Origin: Phoronis australis
Taxonomy: Eukaryota > Phoronida > Phoronidae
DNA: 31,347 bases
Direction of reading: 5' to 3'
Assembly (NCBI GenBank): GCA_002633005.1
Contig: NMRA01000122.1
Span: forward strand, 175,835 to 207,181
Below are positions 20,241 to 31,347 of the stretch, one piece after another (the stretch's first letter is position 1; each line of letters starts with the position of its first letter). Below the pieces are notes generated by a model. That model saw nothing but the letters and a program-made list of their open reading frames with translations, was not told the DNA's origin and made no database searches. The position numbers and the translations under genes are program-made.

Positions 20241-23225
20241 CCCCGGTACAAACAACGGGCAAACAAATACAAACAAAGTCCACGCATGCGCAGGACTACC
20301 TCAGCAGCGCGAGATCGAAGTTGGCATTCCAGGGCTAGAGTTCTATGCTAAGAGCAACCTGGCTTTAGAGCTCGAATTGTGTAACTGTCGTTGCCAGATT
20401 TTGACGAGACAGTCTGCTGTGAGATGGGTAGGACGGCAGGAGAAGTTCTTTGGTCAGATTGCCAACATTTTATGTTGGGTCGCGTGAGGGAAAATATACT
20501 TAACCATATACTAACCGGAATTTTTCAAAGTAACCCTGGGACTAGTACACATGACCAAAAACCTTAGGATGTATAGTTATGTTTCACTATACAATGAAAT
20601 CAAAAAGGCTGAACAATCTTTCTTGACAAAATTAATTAACTCTGCTGTAGACCGTTTGTTCTTCAAACGTAACTCTTGACTCTTTTGATAGGGTCGTGTT
20701 AACCGTAGGGAACTTAGAGGGTACGTGTCGTAGGCCCGTGAATTCAGGGATTCCCGCAATCACCAACGTTAAACTTTCAGGTACGTAATTAATTGTTACA
20801 CAATTACAAATTAAGCCAATAGCAGTCGACATTTTGTTTGGAATATGTCAAGACGCTACAGGTACATAGGCGAACTAAGATAGTGTAGGGCAAAGAAAAT
20901 TTGAGCACAACGCCTGGTCGACTCCAGTTTCGCTTTGAGGTCTACACCCAAGTTTATTCCCTTCCATGCCGAGTGGGTCGACATCGGTTTTACCTCCACC
21001 TGCGCGCATGTTATATACCTGATATTTTTACCTCCGCCGCACCTCCACTTTGGTTAGTCCTTAGGAATAAGACGTTATGGGGAAAAGGGGAGCAAAAACT
21101 GGTTCGCGATCGGCGTCGCAAAATTTTTGTACCTGCGATCTCCAAAGTCAGAATTCTCCGCATCACCATCACTTTGCCGACACTTCCGCACTCTCCGGAC
21201 CCTCGCTTTAGGCGTACAGACTTTGCTTCGGGAGCAGGGCAATATCCCCGTGGAAATTGTCACCAGAAACTTGAGTACCAATCCTCGACAAAATTTTGTG
21301 AGAACAGTTAGTTCTTTAGTTTTGGTGTACTAATGTTATGTGGTGACGAAGAGATGTATTGCCAAAATCATTGTCAGGAGATGCGCAAGAAATCCCTCAA
21401 GGATGCAAAATTTGGGAAAATACATACTGCAGAATATAAAAACTAAATGCACACATACCGCGCATTTTTCGTTAATTGCCGATTGTTTCAAGAACTTTTA
21501 AAAAGTTGCGAAGCACTTTTGGAATTTTTTAGGCAATTCCCTATACCAGATGGGCAACAGAGAAAGGACGGGATGCTGGGTTTTGGGGCTCTCTACCTAG
21601 AATTTTTAATAATTTTGTGTTATTAACGTGAATTATAATTCATTCCAATAGTTGCATGTTATACAATAGTTTGTGAGTTAAACGTTCACTCCAAAATCAC
21701 AGAAATCTTTGTTCACAATTGGCGCTCCAGTCGTACACTGTCAACAAAATCATACCACTGGATGTCTGATTGAGAAAGCGAGTTCTGTACGAGCAACTCC
21801 TTTTTCATCAATAATGCCGGACTGTCTCATAGAAGCTAATTTGAATACCAAAGTTAAGATTACACAAAAAACAATTACAGGCGATCTGGTATACGTTGTA
21901 CCAGACGTGCGTAGGCCGCTGGGGTTGTGCCCATTGGACTAATCACCTGGAACCATATTTGTGTTTTATGATAAAACTGAGTCGACGAGCTGAACATTAT
22001 GATTGTGTAGGAACCCAGAAAAATATCCAATTGGTGTTCACTTCGGAACGTCATACATTCTATCTCAAGAACGGCTAGTTTGACTAGTGTCAAAATTTCA
22101 CATAAAACTTTTACACATTTCACCGAAAATTGGTTCGCTGGACCACCAAAAATAGTTCTTATGAGATTTTCATGAAAAAAATCCAATGCTGCATAAACGA
22201 AAAAGAAATGTTTTAAAAAACTGTAACAGATTTTTTTATCCAATGAATTTTGGTCATGCTGTCGTATTGTTAAGAATGTAATTCAGTCTTTCATTGCTTT
22301 CTACTTTTAGGAAACATATACTAGTACAGAGTTGATTTGTATAGTTTGAATAAAGTTGGTTAAATGCCCAGTCCTGTCAGTGAGATCCAAAATAGCCTAA
22401 ATCTAAGCACAGAGACAAACTTGATGGAATAATTAAACAAAATCTGAAAATAATTATAAAACCTTATGATCAAAATCGTATCAAAGATCTTCAGAAGAAA
22501 TTCTTTTAAAAAAGTACCAGTATTTTCATCCTTATAAAACCATCGAGAAAATATTAATTTCGTAGAATTCACAGCTAGTATGGTCTTCGAGGTCCGGTGT
22601 TTTATATTGCTAGCGCCAATGGGTATGGCACGATCGGTGTAATGGCCACTGAGTTGCCGATTTGGGCAACTGAGCGAAGGATTGTGAGAAAAAGATTGAT
22701 TGCGGGAGTAGTTGTTCGAACAAGGAAAAATAAATGACATAAACGGCCTCCTAAGATGTCCCTCTATGGGCAAAATGTACTTTTAGAAACATGATTTGAA
22801 GGTTTAATCAGTGTGACGCATAATTCGTCGAAAAGCTTCCGGCGTATGGAGGGCCTATGGGATGGCTACCGTCTCTACTGCGGCCAGTTGAGTCATTGGT
22901 ACTGGCTAGTCTTTCACTATGTTTTATAATCTAATGGCCCCAACTGACCCCTCCCCCAATGTGATCACGGTTGTCATGATATAAGCCCCTCCTCCGTCAA
23001 GCCTCTAATTGCGTCACAACCAACTCCTGTTTTTGGAATTACCAACAGTTCGTTGGAGATTCGGTCTTGGGGAAAGCTGTCTTTTTATAATCGTAAGTTG
23101 CATTTGCTGCGATAGTATTCAGCAATGAAATAAAGTACGCCCTGAATATTTACATAGCTAACTACACCAGACGAGTTAGGATAGGGCGGGGAAAGTGTGT
23201 GTTCATAAGGGAGGCCTGGCCGTCA
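20241..23225. other. DNA between the two inverted palindrome-rich repeats
   Basis: No supported gene. A GC-richer patch at about 20880-21310 has overlapping open frames on both strands (136 codons the longest, from a TTG) but no motif. Short NRF-1-like GCATGCGCA near 20283. If the flanking repeats are terminal inverted repeats, this would be the element's interior. Confidence 0.4.
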
Positions 23226-23655
23226 TTTTCCGTAGACAAGTCCACCCGATGAAACGCCCATGAGCGTTTATTGGGAAGATAATACCGAATAATAGTCCGT
23301 GGGCGTTTATTTGGTGTTACAACTTCTGGTGTCAAGTGTCCAAATAGTGTGCCGTTTATTCGGAAAATTTCCCTTAAAGCCCACTCAGCGTCAACTTTTT
23401 GTCACAAATTCAGTTTTGTGGAGCATTTATTACTGGGAACACGAACAAGGTGTTGAGGAACTATGCATAAAATTTAAAAACACTGTTTTAAGTAAAATAT
23501 GCTAAAGTCGGCAAATCTATAACTTCCTTTAAAATCCTCCGTTTCCGAATAAACGTCCGGGCGTTTATTTGGTGTTACTAAAACGCCTGGAAATTTTCGT
23601 TTTCCAAATACACCCTCACGGAAAATACCGGTAGCAGTTTTACTGGCTAAAACGC
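23226..23655 (+). repeat. Palindrome-rich 420-base repeat, right inverted copy
   Basis: Same landmarks as the copy at 19824-20240, in opposite orientation. The palindromes are decayed by single changes (AAACGCCCATGAGCGTTT near 23246, AAACGTCCGGGCGTTT near 23553). Either two independent insertions or the long terminal inverted repeats of one element of about 3.8 kb. Confidence 0.7.
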
Positions 23656-24253
23656 TTGCGAAAACCCTGTCAAAGATGCAGCCACCAGGCTTAATTTGAC
23701 TAAACGCAAATGCACGTAGGCCTACAGTGTATATCTGCAGTTCCAGGAAAGCTATGGATACGTCAAACTGTCTAAAATGTTACCATGATGCAAATATGTC
23801 ATTTATGTGCTTTGCACTGTAATATATCGCACGTTCACTTTACACCAGACAAATCGCCACCCTTTCAACCAACTTGTGTTTGTTCAAAAGAATCGCATTA
23901 TGAAACTGACCCTGTCGCAACAAAATGGTCAGACTGTGTACGAAAATAGGCCCATGGGAAAACGTCAAAGGAAATCGTTTATACCGACTCGGGCGTATTT
24001 TGGGGAACGGGGAGGGGCATATTTTCCGAAATTCTAAAACATATGTGGTTTTGTTAAACAAACATTAGTGGTTTTTTAAAGAAACACATCCTTTTTAATG
24101 TATTAATTGTATCTCACTGGTAAGAGTTTCATTATTCCATTTGACAAACACAGTTTGTTAAAACAGTTATTCTTGATATTAGTTGTCAACAAAATCAACA
24201 AATATCTCTTTGAGTGATAGTCATTTGACCGAAATCGCAACTCCCAAAATATA

Positions 24254-25654
24254 ATGGCTCTCCAAAATTATGCTTTACTTCAAAACATATTACATGCGCG
24301 TTATATAACGAGTCCCTCAGATTTTCAAGACATGCTAACAGTTACCGAAAATACGCATATGTTTGTACTTTTTGAAAATTTTCCGAAAATACGCCAATTG
24401 ACGTACTTGCTTTGTGGTGAGTCGGAAATTCCCGGAAGTTGTCCTTTGACGTGTACGATTGGTGACGTTGACCTATTCGTGACGTATTCACTTTACAAAT
24501 TCTGTAAAATGAACCCGGGAATGGCTCACAGAGTCATTCGAAACCTTATAAAAGTTACGATATCATGGTTTATAGACTTTATTTTGCGAATTGTGCTGAA
24601 AACGACAGAGAAAGTTTACTTTGTCACAAGGAAATTTCCGCGCATTGTGTCTTTTAGCAAGAAAGACGCTTCTGGAACCACCGCAGTGAGTGACAAGTGG
24701 TCAGGAGACGCATCTGACGCGTCTAAAACTATTCAGAAAGCAAAAGTTGATACTAAATTAATGGAATCTTATGTCAGGTGTGTAACAGATTTGTGTTGTC
24801 TTCTTGTGTTAGCATCACGCCGCAAAAAGGTAAACACTGCCGGCAAATCAATGGACCTCGGTGGGCATGTCACCGAGTGTGAAGTCGAGTGCAAAATTGG
24901 AAACTCGACCACCATCTACAAAGAAAACGCTAAATGTGAAAGCAACACTTCAGAGGAAGTGTCCCGCGATTCCACAGAGAACGACGAGAAGGTAAAACAG
25001 AATTATGTCTATGAAAATTAGGATTTAACAAATTTACATAAAGATCCAATTGATGTCACTGATGCTGAAGGGAGAAAAGTCGTGCAATTCAACCTTAGAA
25101 ACAAACCAGACGACGTCGAAGAAGTTCAACAGGAAGTCAGCCAACTGTCAAGTACCATTGGGTTCGCTGATGATGCTCATGGTAAGGAAAAAGTCTTGAA
25201 AACCGAAAGCAACCCCGCTCAAAATGACCACTTAGAAGACGCTACGCTATCTGATTTCACTAAGACAACTGAGCCTACAGTTTCGGAGGAAGTGGGCCAC
25301 ATTTTAGCAGAGAAAGATGAGAAGGTCAAGAACAGTATGCATGAGAACAAACATCTACCGGATGTAGACAAAGACATTACTGGTGACCCTGATGACAGAA
25401 GTAGAGAAGTAGTGGAATTGGATGGTAGAAGCAAACCAGGCGACGTTGACGTTGTAAGACAGGAAGTCATCCAGCCGTCAGATATCACTGGGTTCGCTGA
25501 TGCGGCTGATGGTATCGAGAACGTCCTGAAATCCAAAAGTAAAAGCGTTGAAGGTTACCACTTTGGAGACGCCACCAAGACGACCGAGTCTGTAGATTCA
25601 GAGGAAGTATGTCACATTTCTGCAGACGAGCTTTGCGGTCATAATAACTTATAA
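24254..25654 (+). CDS. Unrecognised repeat protein, 467 codons, interrupted by one in-frame TAG
   Basis: The ATG at 24254 has A at -3 and G at +4. The frame is open to TAG at 25019-25021 (255 residues), then continues open in the same frame to TAA at 25654, giving 466 codons before the final stop. Residues 1-140 are mixed and cysteine-containing, with a hydrophobic or amphipathic stretch around TISWFIDFILRIVL. The rest is acidic and low in hydrophobics. A 110-residue tandem repeat is visible: VVQFNLRNKPDDVEEVQQEV with GFADDAHGKEKVL, then VVELDGRSKPGDVDVVRQEV with GFADAADGIENVL, each flanked by SEEV and (N/K)DEKVK motifs. The TAG sits where the second repeat has AAA (Lys). No family is recognised and no introns are evident. 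It could be a recent pseudogene, a polymorphic or erroneous stop, or a real 255-residue protein with readthrough. It lies between copies A and B, on the opposite strand. Confidence 0.55.
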
Positions 25655-26906
25655 TAACTTAAAGAAGTCTATTCCTGTACGCCATAATAATCACGGTAAA
25701 ATGAGATTTTCCCTCTAAATCCGATGGTGTCGCTATAGAGCTTCATGCAGCACCATCTTTGCAATCCGTTGTTTTGGTTCGTGTTTCGTGTTGGGTCCCT
25801 TTGCATTTTTTAATACGGAGAGCTTGCGTTCCTAGTTACGCTATCAAGGACCAAATGGCCTTCACAGGTCACTTAAACGGCACCATTCAACGCTGCTAAC
25901 TTGATTTATTCCAGCTTGCGACTCCGGTTTGACCTAATTAACACTGACAAAACTTTACTACCATTTTATACAAATCTACTACAAAGATCCCACATACTAT
26001 CAGAGAAAGAAGAATGTGCTAAATTGTCCTAAAACGCCCTCAAAAGTTAGGTTGAACAGTCTCATTTAAAGACATCAGTCAACTACCGGTAGTAATCCCG
26101 CGATTCAATAAAGGTGAAATCTCATATACCTTTTCCTTCATTGTCCAACTAAATTATTGAATGGTGTCTCACACCCGACACCGTTGTAGAAGTTAAGCCC
26201 CTGACAGTAATTATGAGTACGATCTCGGCACATAGCCTCATGGCAGCTGTGGTGAAACTGTAGCCGGTATTGGAATCTGTGAGGAAAGTTGATTTTAATG
26301 GAGCATTTCACCGCTAGATTTCATTGTCTTTACCCAAGTGTTAGGTGTTTTCAACACATTACCACACTCATCAAACCTTGAATTGCTGCAGAATGAGTCG
26401 GCTACTCTAGTCACAGGCAATGTGTACCTTCGTCATATTTGAGTTCGCAATTTTAGGGTTGACCAGCCGCAATAAACTCTGGAACGTTTTCTAGAGGTGC
26501 ACTCGGTGTTCTTGTTGGTAATGGGAATACAATCATATGGTAAGGAATATTATGAGACCGACTTTACCAAAGGCCTAATTCAATTTTCGTTTCAGTCTGC
26601 GTAACAGGGCCAAATGCATCTTCCATGACGTGGTCTTTCCCTTTTTTGTGTTCGGTCTTAATATAGCGCGAAGTTCGGTCTTATCAATTTGGACACATTT
26701 TTGGTCTTGAGCCTTATGCCTTTAGTACTTGTTCCTCAAACGGTCCCCGTGCAGTTTGTTAGGACACGTCATTCAACGAGACGAGCATGGTCATGGGAAA
26801 AACTTTCAGTTCCTGTCGTCTTTGGAATTATTTGAAACGCGGTTTGTCATACAGTCATTAAAAGTGTCTCTTAAGGTTCCCAAAGCTCCCAGTAAGTTCA
26901 GTTCTT
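25655..26906. other. 3' flank of the 24.25-kb frame and of copy B
   Basis: No gene recognised. Contains the candidate AATAAA at 26107. No SINE pair is present downstream of the copy B stop, unlike copy A. Confidence 0.6.
26107..26112 (+). promoter_or_regulatory. Candidate polyadenylation signal AATAAA
   Basis: First canonical plus-strand AATAAA noticed downstream of the 24.25-kb reading frame, about 450 bases after its final stop. Assignment to that gene is inference. Confidence 0.25.
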
Positions 26907-27039
26907 TCAAAGATACGCCTCCTCCTCTTTCACATTCAGAGCGGGGTTGTCCTCTCCCGCGTCTATAGTTTTTCCATCCTCCACCAGGTGGATATCACTC
27001 TTTGATTTCTTCACCTTCTTGTCAAGTGTACCTTTGACG
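26907..27039 (-). CDS. Copy B terminal exon: C-terminal tail and stop
   Basis: 133 bases. VKGTLDKKVKKSKSD to NVKEEEAYL and TGA, collinear with the A tail without indels. Confidence 0.91.
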
Positions 27040-30000
27040 CTGAAACAAAATGGAAAAATACTTACTATTATATAAGTCAAGTTATTTTTGCTTTAATACT
27101 AATGCTCACAGTCACTGGCGGATCTAAGATGTCGTAAGGGAGCGGGCAACCACAATTTCCGAAGGAAAACACTCGAGTAAGCTCAAAAACGACTCTTGTT
27201 TAAGCAACTAAAATCGAGATGCATGCCAAAAAACACTTGTTACACTTGAAAAGGGGGGCAATGATGACGCCTTTGACTGCTGGGGTTTCATCTTCATCCT
27301 TTAACGCCATAGTCATTGAGGAAAATACCAAAGCGTTGCCCATTTCAGTGACGAGCTATGTAGCAGAGTAAAACAAGATCAATGTTGTCAAAGAACGTCA
27401 TTCATTGTAAAGACGTATGTGCAAAAGGCAATAAAAAGAAGCCGCTTTCAAGATGGACATAAGAAAAATTCCAAAGGTGTACACATAGAAGCGCCGTACG
27501 TATTAGCAGAAACGACAACGAAGTTATGCGAAAAAAACTGAAGGGCCTAACAGAAGGGAAAACCACTTACCCCCGGGGTGCGGGTTGGAAAATTACATAT
27601 TTAAAAAATGCTCAAAGTTGTCGAGATTACAACCCAGCCCTACAGGACTGTCTTGAGACAGTTATGAATTTAGAGGTTTTAGCTGTTTAGCTTTTTTGAA
27701 GTTTTAACATTTTAGAGTTTAACTTTTTCGTTATCGTGCAGGGGTCTTAAGGGTGCGGAGCCCTCCTGAAAGTGCGCGGGCACCGACCAGTGCCCAGTGG
27801 TTAACATGTCTCTGGTAGCAGGTTTTGTGCGAGACAAGGTAGGTGGCTGAAATAGACCATGCTATGCTGAACAAAGGAAAATAACAGACCAATGAGATGT
27901 CTAGTAAAGAGCTATGTGTATATAGTACATGGTGGATATAAATAGAAATGAGTAAAGGAAACTGAACCCTGAGGATCAGTATAAAATTAAAAATAACAAA
28001 TACCAATATAATACCGCTAAATGCATTTAACAAGTTTAATTTGATTTAATTTGCGTTAAAAAGTTTCGTACTCCAGAGCTACTTCATTAGGGCCTAGTTA
28101 TGGAAGATAACCTGTACAGTATTGTGAGTTTTGGACTGTGTCTCTTCAAGGTATTCGTCTACATTTTGCACCGTCACAGCCTTTACTTCAACTTCTACAC
28201 AATACGAGCCCAATTTAATTTTATCTCCCGATCCTTACGGGTAGTATGCAACTGGTACGTTCAGTATTGTCACGAAAACTCGAGCCATGAAATTTCTCAA
28301 TTTTCATACGGGCCTATAACTATATATGTACTTGTTCAGAGTCATTTTCGTTCGGGGCCCCTGTATGACATACCTGTAGTCAATCAATTGGCAATCTTCT
28401 ACTGTTTCCGGTAGTTTGTGACCCTTAGTCTCGGGTAGTAACAGCGACAGAAGACCTCCGATGACGCAGACAGAACCAAATATTATCGGTGGCAGGACAA
28501 TGCCGGGAACACCGGGGACGAACTTCCCCTGAAACGAACGCCGACAAATACCAAATAGTATCAAATACAAAAGAACCAAACTGAACGCCAAAGAAGGTTA
28601 AAAAATAACATATATTCTCATAAATTTGGAAAAAGTTAACGCTTTCACATACAAACGCTGTATATAACACTGCATTTATATGTGGAGATTTCATAAGAAG
28701 ACGGATAGAAATCTCATCAGAATGCAGCTCAGAGTGTTCACAAAGGCATTCTATTCACATGCGAAATGCACAAACAGTTCGAGGATACGTTTGATTTGCC
28801 TTCTTATCGTCTGACTACAAATCAGATGGCAGGTCACTCATCTTACTGTGAAAAAATATATTCTAATAATGTGAGTTGTGGTTGCTAAGCCGCAGTCACA
28901 CCGGTCTTAAAACTAGGTTACGACCTGTCGGTCTCCAGAGTGTTGTGAAATCGCGGAAAGAATGCTTGATTGATTGTTAGATGGCGGGTCATCGTGACAA
29001 GTTGATGACCATGTGCAAAACTTCTCACCTGCGATTTTAAATCGCAAAGGAGTCGTAGACAGGTCTTACATGTTAGTATGAATGTGTGTGCATGGTTGTA
29101 TCATTAATCATGTATAATCACATTTTTCAGTGACAGAATTGGTAGACCAACTGATCGTATCACCTATCAATGGTGCAATCTGTCTCACCACTTCCCTATA
29201 ATGTGTGAACCCATTTGTGGCTGGTCTCTACTCATGCCACCCAATGTTTGAGTTCTTACGATGACTCAAGACAACGATCGCACCAAACTCAACACAAGCA
29301 GATTGTAGCAAACGTTGAAGACATGTAGTAATTTGCCACTATCGTATGATCCAACATCGTACGATCGTACTAACTCATGCCCCACTGACATTATTTATCA
29401 ACGAAATTAAAACACTCTTGTATATCTTACCAAGTCACCAATAGGTGATGCTGACATAGACCCAACACGTGCCATCACAGAGCTGATTCCCATAAGTCCG
29501 TTGCGTGCTACGGTCGGATAGATTTCTACGCACCAGTAGTAGACTTCCACGAAGCCATTTGTTGCCCCGAATTTACCCGCCATGGAGAGGGCGATAAGAG
29601 CTGTGTTATTGGCTGAAAATAAGATATTGGAAATTTCATTTAATGATCATCATGACAACTACAGTGCTTACGTTTCCAATTTCTCATTGGACAAAGCGAT
29701 TTCTGGTTGTCGTTCACAAGCAGACGCAAAGATCTGGAAGTTCCTCACTGCTTGAAACTAGGCCCTTCAAATTGGCTTGTCACGGTTTGTCAATTTATGC
29801 ATAGAATATGTCCTCAAGGAATAACGAACTGTCCTTTCTATGCAACCCAAAAACTAAGAAAGTACAAAATTGGAGTGCTTAATGGTCTAAATCGATCTAA
29901 GTTTGCTTCTAGGACGGAAGCGGGGGATTTATAATTTTTGTGATTTGTGCAACTTTGCAATCAGGCTAGTCCATACAATAATCGTAGTGCCTACTTTATC

Positions 30001-31165
30001 CATTTACTCACAGTCAAAATATAAGACGACGAATAAGGAACTGATGCACGCTATGCCGCCCAAGAGGTTGCCGAAGACGAACGGAGGCTTGCGTCCTATG
30101 TAATGCCCCAACAAGGAAAAGGCTTTAGCGGGAAACTCGACGAGACCCAATACCATGAAATTAAAATACACGTCTCCACCGAGGTTGCCGCTGTTTAAGG
30201 ACAGTCCGTAATAAACCATACTGACTGCGAACCTAGGAGAAACAAAGGGAAAATTTAACATTGCGTACTTATAACTATTTTAGAACTTAGCCTGCCTCGT
30301 ATAATTTGGAAGATGTCGATGAAATCAGAACGTTCATAACAACACAATTATATGTATGCACTCTCAAGTTTTGGCAAGATCCTCACTATTAGGTCTTTTT
30401 GGTGTTTTGTGCAATGGACCCGACCTATGTGGCCTGCGCACGTCTTATGCTATTCAGGTAGTATCGGACTGCCTGCAATTTTTTTTGCGCATGACCAACC
30501 ACGTCTGGCATTTCATAGTCACTAACGTATTCTGTTTTTGGAATTCCACTGTCTCGCACAAAACATGAATTTTTAGTAGTCAACGAAAGAAGTCATACCA
30601 GTTAAAAAACATAATTAGCGTTCTCATTATAAGTTTGGGTGATTTAGTCATTTCCTTCGGTAACTGCAATACGGAGACTTTCTTTGCGCCTTCGGTGTCT
30701 TCTTTCATTACGTCGAATAATTTTTCAGGTAGTTCTTTCTTGTTGGCCTAAAACAACCAGTTATAAATTACAGTTAGGGCAATCCTCAATGTATCAAGCC
30801 TTCTCTAACAAACATATCCACCCTGACTTAGGGTGTCATACACTTTCCCCTATTTTTACGTGACCATACAGTCGGGACAATTTTGCATTGTGGAATTCCA
30901 ATTCACAATGTACTTTCAATATTACTAAATATACAAGTCGGACATTTTTCTACTATATTGACTTTGGTATATATTATAATATCCGACAATTTTTAACAGA
31001 CTAACAATTGTCTCAAAGACGCAGTCTGTTTCCATAAAGGTCTTCACGTTCAAATGATCTGAAATTGTTTAAGAACTGCTCACCCTAGCGGCAGCCCTCA
31101 AAATCTTCTCTGCTTCCTCTTCTCTTCCTTTTGACAACAGCCAACGAGCGGACTCTGGTACTAAC
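26907..31165 (-). CDS. SLC22A-like: SLC22-family organic ion transporter, copy B, 3' six exons (5' part beyond the right edge)
   Basis: Paralogue of copy A with the same exon lengths and phases: 31165-31084, 30747-30599, 30232-30012, 29612-29431, 28528-28374, 27039-26907. Together they encode the last 306 residues plus stop, without frameshift or internal stop. The upstream exons (TM1 to TM6) must lie right of 31347, because intron 5 is still running at the edge and resembles intron 5 of A. Differences from A include FPAK instead of FPAR, GFVEVYYW instead of GFVVVYYW (an acidic residue in a predicted helix), GSMSASP instead of GSMLASP, and a slightly altered tail (IDAGED for IEVGED). Expected to be a functional plasma-membrane organic ion transporter if its 5' half is intact. 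Confidence 0.9.
27040..28373. other. Terminal intron of copy B
   Basis: Homologous in patches to intron 10 of copy A, for example about 28120-28270 with 7680-7830 and about 27200-27310 with 5890-6010. Open frames here are not supported as genes. Confidence 0.65.
28374..28528 (-). CDS. Copy B exon 10 equivalent: TM12
   Basis: 155 bases, the same peptide as A as far as can be read (GKFVPGVPGIVLPPIIFG to LIDY). Acceptor GTTTCAG|GGG; donor TACAG|GTATGT. Confidence 0.92.
28890..29390. repeat. Intronic repeat shared by copies A and B, copy B version
   Basis: Collinear with 8460-8980 at the same intron position. It starts near CCGCAGTCACACCGGTCTTA and ends near ACATCGTACGATCGTA. No coding potential. 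Confidence 0.45.
29431..29612 (-). CDS. Copy B exon 9 equivalent: TM10 and TM11
   Basis: 182 bases. Keeps MAGKFGATNGF, EIYPTVARN and ARVGS. It carries Glu in place of the Val found in A at residue 457, inside a predicted helix. Acceptor TTTTCAG|CC; donor GACTTG|GTAAGA. Confidence 0.92.
30012..30232 (-). CDS. Copy B exon 8 equivalent: TM7, TM8 and TM9
   Basis: FAVSMVYYGLSLNSGNLG, then EFPAKAFSLLGHYIGRKPP. 221 bases as in A. Lys in FPAK is the residue found at this site in vertebrate organic-anion transporters (recalled family knowledge). Confidence 0.92.
30599..30747 (-). CDS. Copy B exon 7 equivalent: central loop
   Basis: Starts ANKKELPEKLFDVMKED and ends LIMFFN plus TG of Trp. Same 149-base length as in A; the differences include AKKVSVL for AKIVSIL. 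Confidence 0.91.
31084..31165 (-). CDS. Copy B exon 6 equivalent: PESARWL motif
   Basis: Reads LVPESARWLLSKGREEEAE and ends LRAAAR, one residue different from A near the end. Acceptor ACATAG|GTTAG; donor TAGG|GTGAGC. Confidence 0.9.
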
Positions 31166-31347
31166 CTATGTCAAATTGTGAAGTAAAATATTGGCCGCAT
31201 GTTATCTTCCATAAACTCATTGCGACTATTTTCTGGCTAGATTAAGGGGTAATGTCCAATCGTAATAATAGATAGAGCCTTAATAGTTCGGAATTACCTG
31301 TCGGTGACCTTTCACTGTAAGACGCTATCAGCGTTACTGCACATGCG

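Noticed and set aside
20901-21311. 136-codon plus-strand frame
   Set aside because: Starts with TTG, overlaps open frames on the other strand in a GC-richer patch, and has no motif or repeat structure.
25219-25536. 105-codon minus-strand frame opposite the repeat protein
   Set aside because: Shadow of the plus-strand repeat frame, which has the coherent 110-residue repeat.
28304-28591. Continuous frames running through exon 10 equivalents into the introns
   Set aside because: They are read-through of splice sites; the exon boundaries are clear from both copies and from the family pattern.
1-31347. CRISPR arrays, rRNA genes or bacterial operons
   Set aside because: No regularly spaced direct repeats, no rRNA-like sequence, and all recognised genes are intron-split eukaryotic genes.

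Overview
This is eukaryotic genomic DNA, most likely from a marine invertebrate. Coding exons are short (82-280 bases), bounded by GT-AG introns with consistent phases, and sit in AT-rich, repeat-filled non-coding DNA that includes a Penelope-like retroelement, tRNA-derived SINEs and MITE-like elements. Repeat style and a tandem SLC22 array would suit a genome such as amphioxus, but the species cannot be fixed from this window. There are no prokaryotic operons, rRNA or CRISPR arrays.

The main content is a head-to-tail array of at least three SLC22-family membrane transporter genes, all on the minus strand. Copy A is complete: 11 coding exons from the ATG at 18874 down to the stop at 5184. The exon lengths sum to 1773 bases (590 residues plus stop) with every phase matching. 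Copy B enters from the right edge and contributes its last six exons (31165 to 26907), all intact. Copy C is represented only by an intact first coding exon (2000-1858); the rest would lie off the left edge. A and B exons are very similar. Their introns are recognisably homologous, but differ by insertions present only in A.

Layout: 1-1857, presumed intron 1 of copy C, with a diverged inverted repeat. 1858-2000, exon 1 of C. 2001-5183, C/A intergenic DNA with a CG/TG Z-DNA-type tract and two CACGTG sites upstream of C, then a pair of inverted tRNA-SINEs just downstream of the copy A stop. 5184-18874, copy A, with a Penelope-like remnant (about 11343-12210) in intron 6 and a MITE (17587-18010) in intron 1. 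18875-26906, A/B intergenic DNA with three CACGTG sites next to exon 1 of A, two inverted copies of a palindrome-rich 420-base repeat (19824-20240 and 23226-23655), and a plus-strand open frame of 467 codons (24254-25654) interrupted by one TAG inside a 110-residue tandem repeat. 26907-31347, the 3' half of copy B.

The transporters probably move small organic ions across the plasma membrane. Two basic residues at positions that are basic in organic-anion transporters lean towards anionic or zwitterionic substrates. The plus-strand 24.25-kb reading frame has no recognisable family and is the most novel coding candidate here.
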